Shown piece after piece: positions 1 through 10,100 of a DNA stretch of 21,053 bases; position 1 is the stretch's first letter, and each line of letters starts with the position of its first letter. Below the pieces are notes generated by a model. That model was not told the origin of the DNA, ran no database searches, and was given only the letters and a program-made list of their open reading frames with translations. The translations under genes and the position numbers were made by a program. The DNA comes from Mnemiopsis leidyi. Its lineage: Eukaryota > Ctenophora > Tentaculata > Lobata > Bolinopsidae. The stretch spans positions 69,750 through 90,802 of the forward strand of contig JH153373.1 in the NCBI GenBank assembly GCA_000226015.1. The letters are read 5' to 3'.

Positions 1-701
1 ATCAATGAATTAGAAATTAGCTGTCTGCATGGAAACACTCACCACACCTCATCACATTCAGGACTCACATCATAGCAGCAATATTATATAATTTGACTGA
101 GATGATTTATTAATTGTTAATTCTTTCAAATTTATTTTAACCACTAAGGGCCCATGCTTGTACAGGAGTTGCTTCTGCTCTCAATATCTGTGTTTTGGTG
201 TCCCTCAGGTCTTTCGATTACATACAACTAGTTGAGTCGGAGTTCGTTTTAAGTTTTATTTATTCATTGTGTAAATTTGTATGTAATTGACTGATTTGAA
301 AGATTTCAATAAAAAAAAGGGCCCCAGGACCCTTCTAGTCGACCCAATCTTGCTAAAAACAGCTCCCATACACTTCCCAACACCAACCAGGCACATTAGA
401 ACCGGTTTTTGGGTAAAACAAAATGTTTCCATTTTGAGGAATCATCTATTGGCTCACTAGTACGGCGCGCGCGAATCAATATTAGGAATGGCAACAACCC
501 CTAAACACATTGACCGTGACATACTGCGCGGCCTCTGTAATAACTTATTTTACTAAATTTGTAGCAGGCTAAACATTTGTCGATACCGATGTATGCGTAT
601 ACGGGATGGTGTTTCCTAGCGAACTGTCATTGACTAGCAAAATGAGTATAATAGCTACATATTCTATGTCATAAGTACAAGCGAGAACTGATTGCTGACA
701 G
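1..701. other. Intron or upstream sequence before the first visible acyltransferase exon; no gene seen
   Basis: No convincing exon was found on either strand. The first acyltransferase exon downstream begins with an acceptor and a split codon, so this stretch is probably the end of an intron whose upstream exons lie outside the window. Two details stand out. An AATAAA followed by an A tract lies near 308-318, which could be an old 3' end or a chance match in AT-rich DNA. A CpG-dense tract at 458-475 matches a tract in an AK9 intron with one mismatch. Confidence 0.5.
458..475 (+). repeat. Second copy of the TAGTAC-GCGCGCGCGAA motif
   Basis: TAGTACGGCGCGCGCGAA here and TAGTACTGCGCGCGCGAA at 7882-7899 differ at one of 18 positions. 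Both lie in non-coding AT-rich DNA 7.4 kb apart, which suggests a dispersed repeat family. Confidence 0.5.
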
Positions 702-3700
702 ATACAAGGAAACTGGACCTAACGTACTCCCGGTTTTCTCAGGCAGAACTGACGGAGGACCAAAAGAAGCACGCGATAAGAGATTTCAGCTTGCTGGAGC
801 TGCTGTCCTTCTGTTTCACCTACACGGGAGGACTGACGGGACCTCAGATAACCTTCACTAGGTTCAGGGCATTCTGCGAGGGGACTATGAAGATGGAGAC
901 TGACGAGACAGGAAAACCGGACAGGTAGGTGTAAGGTAAAGTTGGAACTGAGATTCCGGAGGGGGGGGGGGGTTGGGGTGGATGAAGATTTTGTCAATTA
1001 ATACTTGTTGTGTACAATCTTTAATTGGGCAATAAAAATTCATCATAAGTTAGCGAGTAGTAATGGTTTGTACAGTTAATAGTAACGAGATTTGAGAATG
1101 GAGACACAAAAATTTGAACAATTTCTGATTTTATTCATCATTTTCATAATATTAACATCAGCTTAACGCAAAACTTTACCAACACTAGGTAGCGCTTTAT
1201 GTTCATCATGTAGATTTGAAAAGTAACAAGAATCGTGTAAGATCAAGAAATCAGGAGTCTTCTAGCAGTTGAACCCAGAAGCAATCCAGTCAATGTCACA
1301 CTTGTGTCTCTTCATCCTATACGCAGGGACATCCTCAACACTCCGGACAACAACATATGTCTGGAAAACATAAGCAGTTACATCCGGACACTCCCCATAT
1401 CCTCCCAGCCGTATTGTCACTATCGGGCTTGACACGAAGTTACACTCAGCTGTAGGAATCATCATTACCGCTTTTCCCGGTATAAGCACGTAGTCAATCC
1501 ACTCCTCCCACCGGGTTACCCCCGAACAGATCAGGGCACATGGAGCTGGACCTACTTTTCCGGAGTGTGTTCTGAGGATCTTCACATCGTTTTGATGTGC
1601 GGGTTTCAACAGCGGAAGGAGGAGCAGAACTAGGTGTAAAAACATCTTGATGGCTGTAAATTTTACAGCCATCAAGATGTTTTTACACCTAGTTCTAGTG
1701 TAAAAGTAGATAATATCGTCTGGAGAAGAGTATCTGGAAATTTTGAGAGAGAAAATTGCCACTTCTTTACCTTTGCCAGATGTCTTCTTAATAAAGACCA
1801 TCTTCCATCAAAACTAATTTGGACGGGTTTTAATTGGTTTACCTAACAAATAATTGGTTTTAGCGGCCCGTTCCGGCATCGTAGGCCAAAGTGAACTGGA
1901 AAGCCACGGGTTGTCTACCGCAGATGTTTGGTTCAATTTCAAATAAATTGCCAAAGATTTGTGAAAATTAGGTTCTCCATTTTTTTCTATTAGAGTATTA
2001 GGTCAGGATAGAACATTGTAAGGGATCTTCTATTATTCTAATTTAACATTTTACTTCTGAATTTAACAATTTAAATCTAGTCTGATCTCTTCCCTACAGT
2101 ATAAACGCTGCTGTGAAGAAACTAAGTACGGGCAGCATCTTCCTAGCTGCTTATCTGTTTGGGGGACACCTCTTCCACAGAGACACAGTTGTCAGTCCAA
2201 CTTTCCACGTGAGTTCTTGGGGCAGACTATCATGATCTGGTTTATCATACTTTTTACTTTTTCATCAACCCAAAAATTAGCGATTTCAAAAGATGTCTCT
2301 AAACCTTATGCTGTTTTCTCGTTGCTAAATCAAGTATTTAAGAAAGATGTGTGGTACTGTGGTAGTGATTAAGGATCGTGATATTACGTTATATGAAATG
2401 AAGACCAGAAGTACCGACTTTCTGCCTCACTGCTGACACGACAACTTTCCAGGATCATAGTCTACTATACCGACTGTTCTACATGTCGGGTTACGGTCAG
2501 CTCGCTCTTACAAAGTACATTGGTTGCTGGACTGTCATGGTATGTGAAACAAGCTTTTTAGATTTTGGTAAATAAAAACCTGCTAAATTCTTTAATATCA
2601 CAGCAGAATGTTATAATTGTACATGTTTGTTATCAAGAGGAATGTTGGCAGGAAGGGGGGTGTATGTTACTGGGAATATCGTACGACTCCTCTCTGCCCA
2701 ACAAATGGGGCGCTCTCCAAGGGGTGGACATTAGGGGGCACTTTTTGGGGTATTCCAACAAGGGCTTCATCGACAACTTTAACCTTACGACGAAATACTG
2801 GTTCATCAGGTCGGGTTTAACCAACTTTTCTTTATTCATGTTTGCAAAATTAACGTAAAGAATTTGAGGAAAGATTTGAGACATGAAAACCAATTTGTAA
2901 AAACATCCCAAGAATTTAAACTACAGCAATCAGCAAGATTTCTTGGTTCTATGACAACACAATCTTGATGTAACCCTTCTAAAACTCCAGGTACCTATTC
3001 AAGAGGACACGTGAGTGGGGAAAGTGGACCAGTATGATGTACACCTATGTATTCATTATCCTGTGGCACGGAGTTTTACCCGGCTATTGGCTAGCTTTCC
3101 TGTTTGAGATACCCGTCATCACTGCCGAGAAGCAGGTTTGCTGCGGCAGAAATATTCTTGTCGTTAGATTCCATTTTCACGGTTGTTGGAAATCTCGTTG
3201 GAAACTTCAATGAGTTAACTTTTAAGAAAGTTTTAAGCATTTTATGTCCATTTTCAAATAGGATCAAAAATTCAACAAGAAATATCCTTGCAGTTTGCCA
3301 GATCAATTTACCATTACTGTGGGACATATGAAAGTTGGAGTCCAATCACCCAGACCGTTACCATGACAGCGGCAAGGTTTGCGAGGTATCTAACTCTTGG
3401 GTACGGTATTCAGCCCTTCATTCTACTCACTTGGCAAGATACTTCACATGTGAGTCGAAAATGGGAAATATCGAGTTTTTACTTGTTTTTTTGCTCGAAA
3501 TGAAGATCTGGAAAAGGTAACCTCCAACCTGAAAAAACAAAAGTTCTGTAAATCATTATCAACATACTTATTTGAACACTGTTAGAGTTAGACCCTATTA
3601 GAGTTACACATTACAGATTTTCCAACCTGCCAACCCTACTACCGATTCTGTCCACTTGAAGCCTCTGCTTCCTCTACTTAATACGCTTTATGTTTTGCAG

Positions 3701-4111
3701 GTTTACAACGGACTGTATTGGGGACTACACGTGATACTTGCAGTTTGGTTACTTCTTTTTAACTTCTGTATCGAGCATAGACTTCCCCCAGTTCCCAGGT
3801 TAGTACAAAATGCAATTTTGTGAAACTTTTAGTTTTTACTGTTTACGTGTTTAGATTTCGGTCAATTTCAATGGAAGATTGCATATATTTCAATGTAGTA
3901 ATGAATGCATATATTTCAATATAGTTATGATATGATATTTATATCTAACTTATATGATATTTATATCTAACTTATCTATTAATGGAAAAAGCAGTCAGAA
4001 CAAATTATGGTTTTACGTTTTAGATATCAAAAGAAAGACAAAATAGAAGATCGAGATTACGATGAGCTGAAGAATCAAGAAGGACAAAGTACATTTAGCC
4101 GAGCAAAATAA
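702..4111 (+). CDS. LPCAT3: MBOAT lysophospholipid acyltransferase, LPCAT3/MBOAT5-like, 5' partial
   Basis: Membrane-bound O-acyltransferase expected to add acyl chains from acyl-CoA to lysophospholipids in the ER (Lands cycle). Eight exons join in frame: 702-924, 2100-2208, 2453-2539, 2652-2809, 2991-3135, 3294-3449, 3701-3798 and 4024-4111 (TAA at 4109-4111). All introns are GT-AG. They give 353 residues, against about 487 for human LPCAT3, so the N-terminal quarter or more is missing and should lie upstream. Family marks are GGLTGPQ in the first exon, an Asn-containing FNLTTKYW in 2652-2809, and the LWHG motif with the presumed catalytic His in 2991-3135. Hydrophobic segments run through the later exons. 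LTEDQKKHAIR, EGGCMLLG and the WHG context look more like LPCAT3 than MBOAT1/2 or MBOAT7, recalled from memory. The C-terminus is charged and ends SRAK, not the di-lysine-like end I recall for human LPCAT3. The exon starting at 3294 is chosen over the AG at 3281-3282 because only it keeps frame. Confidence 0.88.
958..980 (+). repeat. Guanine tract with G-quadruplex potential in the acyltransferase intron
   Basis: A run of 12 G at 961-972 is flanked by GG, then TT, GGGG, T and GG. It lies about 35 bp inside the donor of the 925-2099 intron. Four G-runs within 23 bp could form a quadruplex on the + strand RNA. The length of such a run is prone to sequencing error. Confidence 0.6.
1130..1135 (-). 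terminator. Candidate poly(A) signal of the nested secreted-protein gene
   Basis: TTTATT on the + strand reads AATAAA on the minus strand, about 127 nt past the TAG of the nested gene. Spacing and orientation suit a short 3' UTR. The match alone is weak in AT-rich DNA. Confidence 0.45.
1262..1645 (-). CDS. Nested antisense gene: small secreted cysteine-rich protein
   Basis: Single-exon gene in an intron (925-2099) of the + strand acyltransferase, read on the opposite strand. From the Met at 1645 it encodes 127 residues. Residues 1-18 look like a cleaved signal peptide (MFLHLVLLLLPLL core). The mature part has six Cys (36, 40, 68, 86, 116, 127), an even number that fits three disulfides. It keeps the spacing C-SG-T-W--W/Y...C-F-SSP...LGG...DIDWIASG. 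That pattern resembles, from memory and unverified, a small secreted domain found in many aquatic invertebrates. Function unknown. The frame stays open upstream to another Met at 1801, giving 179 residues, with a further Met at 1672. I prefer 1645 because only it puts the signal peptide at the N-terminus. A perfect inverted repeat covers this start. The stop is TAG at 1262-1264, and an AATAAA on this strand lies at 1130-1135. Confidence 0.62.
   Translation of the reverse strand: MFLHLVLLLLPLLKPAHQNDVKILRTHSGKVGPAPCALICSGVTRWEEWIDYVLIPGKAVMMIPTAECNFVSSPIVTIRLGGYGECPDVTAYVFQTYVVVRSVEDVPAYRMKRHKCDIDWIASGFNC
1626..1696. repeat. Perfect 35-bp inverted repeat (71-nt hairpin) over the nested gene start
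   Basis: Arm 1626-1660 and arm 1662-1696 are exact reverse complements with one T (1661) between them. The arm nearer the gene body holds the start codon at 1643-1645 and the first signal-peptide codons. The other arm is the same sequence inverted, lying in the 5' leader. An mRNA from the nested gene, or the acyltransferase pre-mRNA, would carry a 35-bp perfect stem. Zero divergence means a very recent fold-back copying event or a cloning/assembly artefact. Confidence 0.95.
2652..3135 (+). other. Catalytic-core exons of the LPCAT3-like acyltransferase
   Basis: The exons 2652-2809 and 2991-3135 carry the two conserved polar residues of the MBOAT fold. These are the Asn-rich stretch IDNFNLTTKYW at the end of the first exon and the buried His in IILWHGVLPGYW in the second. 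The joining codon AG|G encodes Arg and is followed by YLFKRTREWGKW, which matches the (Y/W)xFKR segment of LPCAT3-type enzymes as I recall it. Both motifs are intact and I see no frameshift or stop, so the enzyme is likely active. Confidence 0.8.
3880..3973. repeat. Two adjacent short tandem duplications in the last acyltransferase intron
   Basis: A 25-bp unit occurs at 3880-3904 and 3906-3930 with two mismatches. It is followed directly by a perfect 22-bp duplication at 3930-3951 and 3952-3973 (unit starts ATATGATATTT). Both lie in the AT-rich intron before the terminal exon at 4024 and look like replication slippage. Confidence 0.85.
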
Positions 4112-5386
4112 ACTAAATTCCAGAAATGGGGATACCCAAGGGGACAAACTAAAAACCATGTAAACTGTATACCCATATACAATTATAAAGATAAACTGTA
4201 GACCATTCCAATTCTAACACGGTAATCATTTACCTTGCAAAACGACGTTTATCGGAAAAGTCTTTTTTACTTTTAGTAAAACCGTTGAGTTTTTATTTGC
4301 TTTCTTAGCCTAGGTTTAGTCAGGGGTCGTTGTAAAATTATATTCAAAGTAGATTTGTTTTATCTTTTCTCATAGCTTCATAGCGCGTAACTTTCATGTT
4401 GTATTACTTTGCAGATATGGCACCGCATACCCTGAGAAACTTGATTTTTTCATTTAAATTCATTTATCTAGAAAATAATTGAGTAGATTGGCTAGACATG
4501 TTTTATTTCGCAATGTAGTAACACGAGGTGACTATGTAAAAATAACCCTTTAATGCTGAACAAATTAACCCTTTCATGATATTGAATTTATCATTATTTG
4601 AAATTTCTATACTTAAATTATTTTGAATGCAATTTCATTTTTGGTTGTTTTACATTAATCTTGGTTGTTTTACGTTGATGTTTGATATTTGGCAATTATT
4701 TGTATTAATTTCGAGGATTTATTTAACAGTTTATTTAAGTTTAGATGTTTTTATTATAGAACGGTAAAAATCCGAAAATTTGTCCACAAATTGATAATAG
4801 CGGCCCACAGTGAAATTTTCAGTTAAAAAGTTAACAATAGCAAAACTTTAAGGAGCGAACAAATACAAAATTTGAGGAACGGACTGATGACATATTTTGT
4901 AAACAAATGAAGAAGGTTACATATTTTGGCATGCAAATAAATAGGACCGAACGTAGAGCGAGCCAAGCAGCTCGCCCTGCCACACTCTCAGTCTGAGTTT
5001 CTCTTCCGCTCGACGCATTGCATTCGCCTAATTTTGCCAATTTCCCGAATCCCGATGAGACGAACTTTTTTATCATTTTCGCAATATTGGTACACTGACT
5101 TATGGACATTTTTCCTGACAGCTTCATCACGAAATAAAAAAGTTTAGTAAAGTCATCTATACATTATACTATGTACATTGTACAACTGCACTGTGTGATA
5201 TAAAACAACAATAACTACAGATGAAAAAGCCTCAACTCATCACTTCATTTACTCCCTTAAAGTACAAAATTTTCAAGAACTCTCAAATAACCAACACATC
5301 TTTGATCCAGTATGTCCCTCGACTCGATTTCTCTATTTGCTACTTCACGAATGATAAAATGCTAACTCCTGTAGTCTTAAAGCTGC
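4112..5386. other. Convergent 3' region between the acyltransferase and AK9
   Basis: The two genes end tail to tail with 1,275 bp between their stop codons. No coding exon is supported; the open frame at 4831-5130 on the minus strand has no recognisable features. An AATAAA for the + gene lies at 4936-4941, about 825 nt past its stop. For AK9 the nearest clear AATAAA on the minus strand lies near 4747-4752, about 640 nt past its stop, so the two 3' UTRs may overlap. TTGGTTGTTTTAC occurs twice near 4640-4675. Confidence 0.55.
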
Positions 5387-7101
5387 TCAGTGAATGGGTA
5401 GAGGATAACTTTTAAGTGCTAGGAACTCATCCATCTTGTAGTTGAAGTCAATGGGACGCTCCGGTTCTGGTTTGTACTTGCGGTTCATGTTGTCTCCCAG
5501 GTATTTGATGAGGTCGCAGTGTTCCTTGAACTTCTCCAGCTTTTTGCGGTACTTTTCCCGCGAGTATTCTGTAGCTTTGGGGTTGTGTGCTGCAGGAGGG
5601 TTGATTCAATATAAGCTAAATAATGTTAAACTGTCATATATTTTCAACAGTTGAAATTGTTTGGCTTTATGTTGGATGGGAAGTATCCACCACCAATTTC
5701 ATTGATCGGAATCTGCGATGAAGCAGTTAAATGTCAAAGCTCACCTTTTAAGTGATATCCAACATAAAGGAGGGCAGATTTGTGAGCGTTAACGTAGGGA
5801 TATTTGGGCTTGTAGTCCGAGCAAGACGTCATAGCAGCAATAATTGCTTTCGCCACAGTTTGCTCCATGTACCTGCATTTGCAACTATATGAAATCATTA
5901 TTGATTATACCTCACAAGACATATTTATTGCAGACTAATTTGCGACGACCGAAGTTTTGGCAGGCCGAAAATATGGCGAAATTGTTTTGTGGCACAACTG
6001 GAAATTTTTAGAATTCGGTTAAATCATGCTTTAACCAAGTCATGAAACAAAATGAAGCTCATGAATCAATTTTTTGTCAAGGGTCCGGCGCGACTCTTTC
6101 AGTTTCGCGCAGTTTTTCAGTGTACTTCCAATTCATCATGGAATATTGATTATTGGCTTCATTTGTCCCACTATCAAATCAATTGCTTTTCAAGAATTAA
6201 ATGAAGCGATGAAGCCACATAAGCTCAGAGATAATACGACGGATCCTATCACGACGACCGAAATTTCGGTGGTTCGATATTTTCTGAAAACTGTCACATT
6301 TCGTTTGTCATAAATATCTCTTGTAAGGTATTCGCAGATGTACCGATAAAGTTAAATTCCAAGCAGCCTAAAAGAAATCAATTTCCTGATAACTCATACC
6401 CGAGCATAGGAAGGGACGTGACATCCTGAGCTACCCGAGCTGGGGGGAGTTTTGCGGGAAGAGGCGTTCTGTTGTACTTCCAGGGTTGTCTCAAAAACAT
6501 CTCCATGGATTTGTCGTCTAACATGCTGAACAGTTCGTCGTCGTAGAGAACCACGTGATCGCGACTCCCTGGAGTCAAGGCTTCGTACCTGGATTGTAGA
6601 ACTTTAAAGAACCTTCTCATAATCATAAATACTATTTGATGACATCTTCACGTACTTGTGCAAAAGATGTATAACACAAACACGTAGATTTATCAACTGC
6701 AATCGTACAGGAACAAAAGATACATTGATTTTAAACTGACCGTTTGTTGCCGAGCACGTAAGTCACAGGACAGTACCCTCTAAAAGCCAGCTCCTTGGGG
6801 AACATCTGCTTAACTTCTCCTTTAGTCACATATCTGGGAAGGGAGTCAGGCAGCATGTGGGGAGCTGAGGGAGAGACGTATTTGTGGGCTTCCGCCAGGA
6901 ACAAGTCTAGTTCGGCCTGGCCCGCTAGTTTGTAGTAGCGGGCTCTGTATTCCGCCGTGAACTTCATGGTGGTCTCGTAACTGCAGTCTACTAGCTCGTG
7001 TTTGGTTGCCAGGCTGACTGGACAGTAGTGAGAGAATTCTCCCAGTCTGTTTTTACATTCGTCCGGGGATACACAGAGTCCAAATATGGAAGCTGCGTCA
7101 C
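5387..7101 (-). other. AK9 C-terminal YHS-like modules 4 and 5 and tail (exons 25-28)
   Basis: Exon 25 holds HYCPVSLATKHELVDC and the start of a second module at GYCPVTYVLGNKR, which finishes in exon 26 at FLRQPWKY. Modules 4 (1551-1599) and 5 (1635-1682) therefore sit in tandem with no P-loop after them. Exons 27-28 encode a conserved helical tail, with YSREKYRKKLEKFKEHCD and YLGDNMNRKYK, ending TGA at 5387-5389. A 423-bp TIR element lies in the intron between exons 26 and 27. Confidence 0.9.
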
Positions 7102-10100
7102 CTGAAAAGTTTGAGATAAGATCGGGGTAATGTTGATCTCTAAAAATGACTAAATGCATTAAGATATATGATCAGATAGTCATATGTAGAATTATCTGTG
7201 ACATATCATTACATCTGATGATTTGTTGTTAAAAGCAGCTTTTTCGAGATCCTATTGTGTTTTGTAGTTTTGTCCAAAGTTTCCAGACATAACTTACCGA
7301 CGTTACGTTTTGAGAGGTAATGCTGTGCCGTCTTGAGCTGCTCGTTCATTAACTGAGCACACTTGTCGTTCAGCCACCATTTCGACCTGTTTCCTTCCAG
7401 AATATACCAGTTCCTGTGCTCCTTCTGATAATGAGATCGGACCACATCGATGTTCCGTTTGTAGCTGCTTAGTCTGACATCCAAGATCGGCGCAGAGTCG
7501 TGCAATGGGAGGGTTCTAAGAATTGAGATTATAAGCAATGAATCCACAAAACAAAATTCGTCCAAGTTTAATTCAATTCTACAGAATAGGTAATGTGAAC
7601 TAAGATGTTATGTTTAGAGAATCGCACAAATATACTCACCTGTCCGGACTATGACGGTCAGCTGTACCACGCCAATGAACTTCTTTGGCTGATAGAGTGA
7701 GCTCTATGATTTGTACAGGAATTATACAAAGTTCTGTCATGAGTTTTACTTGTTCGATGGTGTTGGGATACCCATCCAGTACATATCTGCAAAACAACAC
7801 ATGGTTACCATGACAACAAGGGTTTTAAAATGGTGAAAAAGTAGACTTTTATCATTTACGAGATTTTGCGCGCAACAATTTTAGTACTGCGCGCGCGAAA
7901 TCTTGCCATTGCGCGCAGCACGTAAAACAAACTGTACCGCTTCATGGGACCTTACCCTCGTGTTTGGCATCTCTGACTCAACATTATAGCTTCTAAAGCT
8001 TCCACGACAAGGGCATCTGGAAGTGTCACTCCTGCCTTCAGATGTGTCTCCATCTCCTTCGTTAGACTGCTGGTGGGAAAATCGAGCATGAACTGTCTGA
8101 CTGCTTCACCAGCCGACAAACACACGATTCCATGGTCTCGCTCTAGTCGTCTCGCCACTGCGGGTGATGAGGATTTATAAACATATCGGAGTGTTTGTTT
8201 TAGAGGGAATTCCTGGAAAATCAACCTTGCTTATACTTTTTAGCTGCAACGTCTCAGGCTTTCTTTTTTAAGTTCCGTCAAGGCTCAAGGTCTTACTAAC
8301 TCACACATTGTTTTTCCAGATTTAGGAGGTCCTACAATAGCCAGTTTGACCGGCACTACAGGTGGTGGGTTAGAAAGTTTCAGGTAATGTAGAGGGTTGT
8401 CCATGAACTTCTGTCGGTTTTCTAGCGTGGACATGAAGTAGGTGTGAGCTCTGAAGACAACGGGATAGGTCAGTCTTCCTGGGGCTTGGTAGGGCTGTAT
8501 CGCGCAACCTTGTTCCAACTGAAACATGGTGCTTACAGGCATGTCTTTTCTATATTTCACAGATTAGAGGTGCGGTTTATATTTAGTATTGGTATGTTTT
8601 GGTTGGACGTTTGCTGAGTTATGAAAATTTCCAGATGGTCTTGAACCAAGACATTTTTCAACGTTAGTAACGTTGGTAACGTTAGTAACGTTGGTATTAG
8701 TAACATTACTTAGCGTTGGTAACGTTGACAATATTTACCTCGACCGGATCCCATCTACCAAATCTGCTGCTCTGTTTGTAGCCTCTAGCTAACATCTCGT
8801 TAGCTTGTCTAGCCCTGACCGCGAGACACTGCGAAAAGAGACTTTCCCTAAAGTCAGTGATAGACCGGAGTTGCTGACAGAGCGAGTAGAACACTACTTT
8901 CGGTTTCCGAGACGCGTCTATCATGATTCGGGGAATGTTCAGGTCTTCCAAAGTGTTCTGAAAGGTGAAAGTTAGTGATCAGGAGCTTATTTTAACTTTA
9001 CGGGATGTACCTTTAAATCAACTATCTGATAAATGAGAAATGATAATTGTTACGATGACATTTTGCTCATTATGAATTTTCAGTTTATTACCTGTAGTTG
9101 AGATATGACTTGCATATCAGTGTCGTATCTATCTGATATCTCCCCTCTGATCCTATCCACTGCTTCCTCTTCAGTCTCATCATCCTCCCCTTCCATGTCG
9201 TCATCGTCTTCTTCGTCCTCTTCATCTAAATAGGAATAGTTTATTATTACAATTACAGTAAAGAGTAAAGACCTCCTATACATGTTTTTTTTCTATCACT
9301 TAAATTATAGTTAAGTATACAAGCTAGTGCGAAAACATGTAACAAACCTGAGAGAACGACATCTTTGAGTTCAATTTCGGGTTCTTCTTCACTCTCTTCT
9401 CCCTCACTATCCGGCACCTCTCCAAATTTAGCAGCTTCCTCTTTCTCTTTTCTTCGTTCTTCCAGGCGGACATTTCGCTCGGCTTTCAGTTCTTCGAACT
9501 TCTCCTGGATCTTCTTTTTTCTCTCTTTCTCCTGTGGTTGTTCATAATGTTCAACAGTGAACACGAATTAAGTTTGAGACAATCTATTGATCTCTGGAAG
9601 TTAGGAAAACTGTTGCTCAGATTTAGGAAAGAAAAATCAACGACTACAGGTTACACTAGAAAGGAATACCTTTTTGATTCTCCTTCTTTCTTGATGACGT
9701 TGTCTCCTTGCCAGCTTCTTAGCCATCTTATTTTTCCACTTTTGGAGCTTTCCCGGAAGTTGTCTATCACCAGCATGTTCGTCCTCCACCTCCAGAATTA
9801 TACAAGCGTCAGGAAAGAGACCCGTGTCTGTCATGAAGGATGCTTCTTGCGGTGTACGTGGGAATCCTTCCAGGATAAACCCTGTTTCTCTGAAAAGGAT
9901 AAAAGTGTTGTAGAAGGTGAAGATTGTTTGGCTGTTAACAATTCAGGTTATTATACAGGGTCAAAGGTACAAATGATTACTTCTTTTTAACAAGTCCTAG
10001 AATACACTAGCTGCAATTATACGGAACTGAAACTTACTTGAAGGGATTTTCTGTCCACCAAGAAACAACAATTTGTTCTAGAATCTCAGGTGGTAGGGCC

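Larger units (their letters stand above)
7298..8957 (-). other. AK9 YHS-like module 3 and kinase domain 4 (exons 20-24)
   Basis: Exon 20 ends RFGRWDPVE. This joins exon 21 to form a module with a DPV start (1261-1263) and a NPLHY end (1309). P-loop 4, VKLAIVGPPKSGKT, follows at once (1327-1334). Exon 22 gives RRLERDHGIVCLSAGEA and the helical LKAGVTLPDALVVEALE. Exon 23 has GYVLDGYPNT near 1403-1412, with Asn in place of the DGFPR Arg. Exon 24 contains HYQKEHRNWYILEG and SKWW, matching the AK9 NWYVIDG...SKWW region I recall. Intron 20 has a 9-bp repeat tract. Confidence 0.9.

Noticed and set aside
150..235. Possible upstream exon or signal-peptide-like frame starting ATGCTTGTACAG
   Set aside because: A hydrophobic stretch of about 25 codons ends at a stop, shows no similarity to the missing acyltransferase N-terminus and has no phase-compatible donor.
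1646..1801. Longer N-terminus of the nested protein from the Met at 1801
   Set aside because: It would bury the signal peptide at residue 53 and would be partly encoded by the inverted arm. The extension shows no feature of its own.
702..4111. Assignment as MBOAT7 or MBOAT1/2
   Set aside because: The catalytic exons and the LTEDQKKHAIR region look closer to LPCAT3/MBOAT5 as I recall these proteins. Without a search the subfamily remains the weaker part of the call.
4831..5130. 99-codon open frame on the minus strand in the convergent 3' region
   Set aside because: No signal peptide, domain or splice pattern. It probably lies in the AK9 or acyltransferase 3' UTR.
9538..9990. 150-codon open frame on the + strand
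   Set aside because: It lies antisense across AK9 exon 17 and intron sequence, with no signal or domain. The minus-strand frame matches AK9 and splices in phase.
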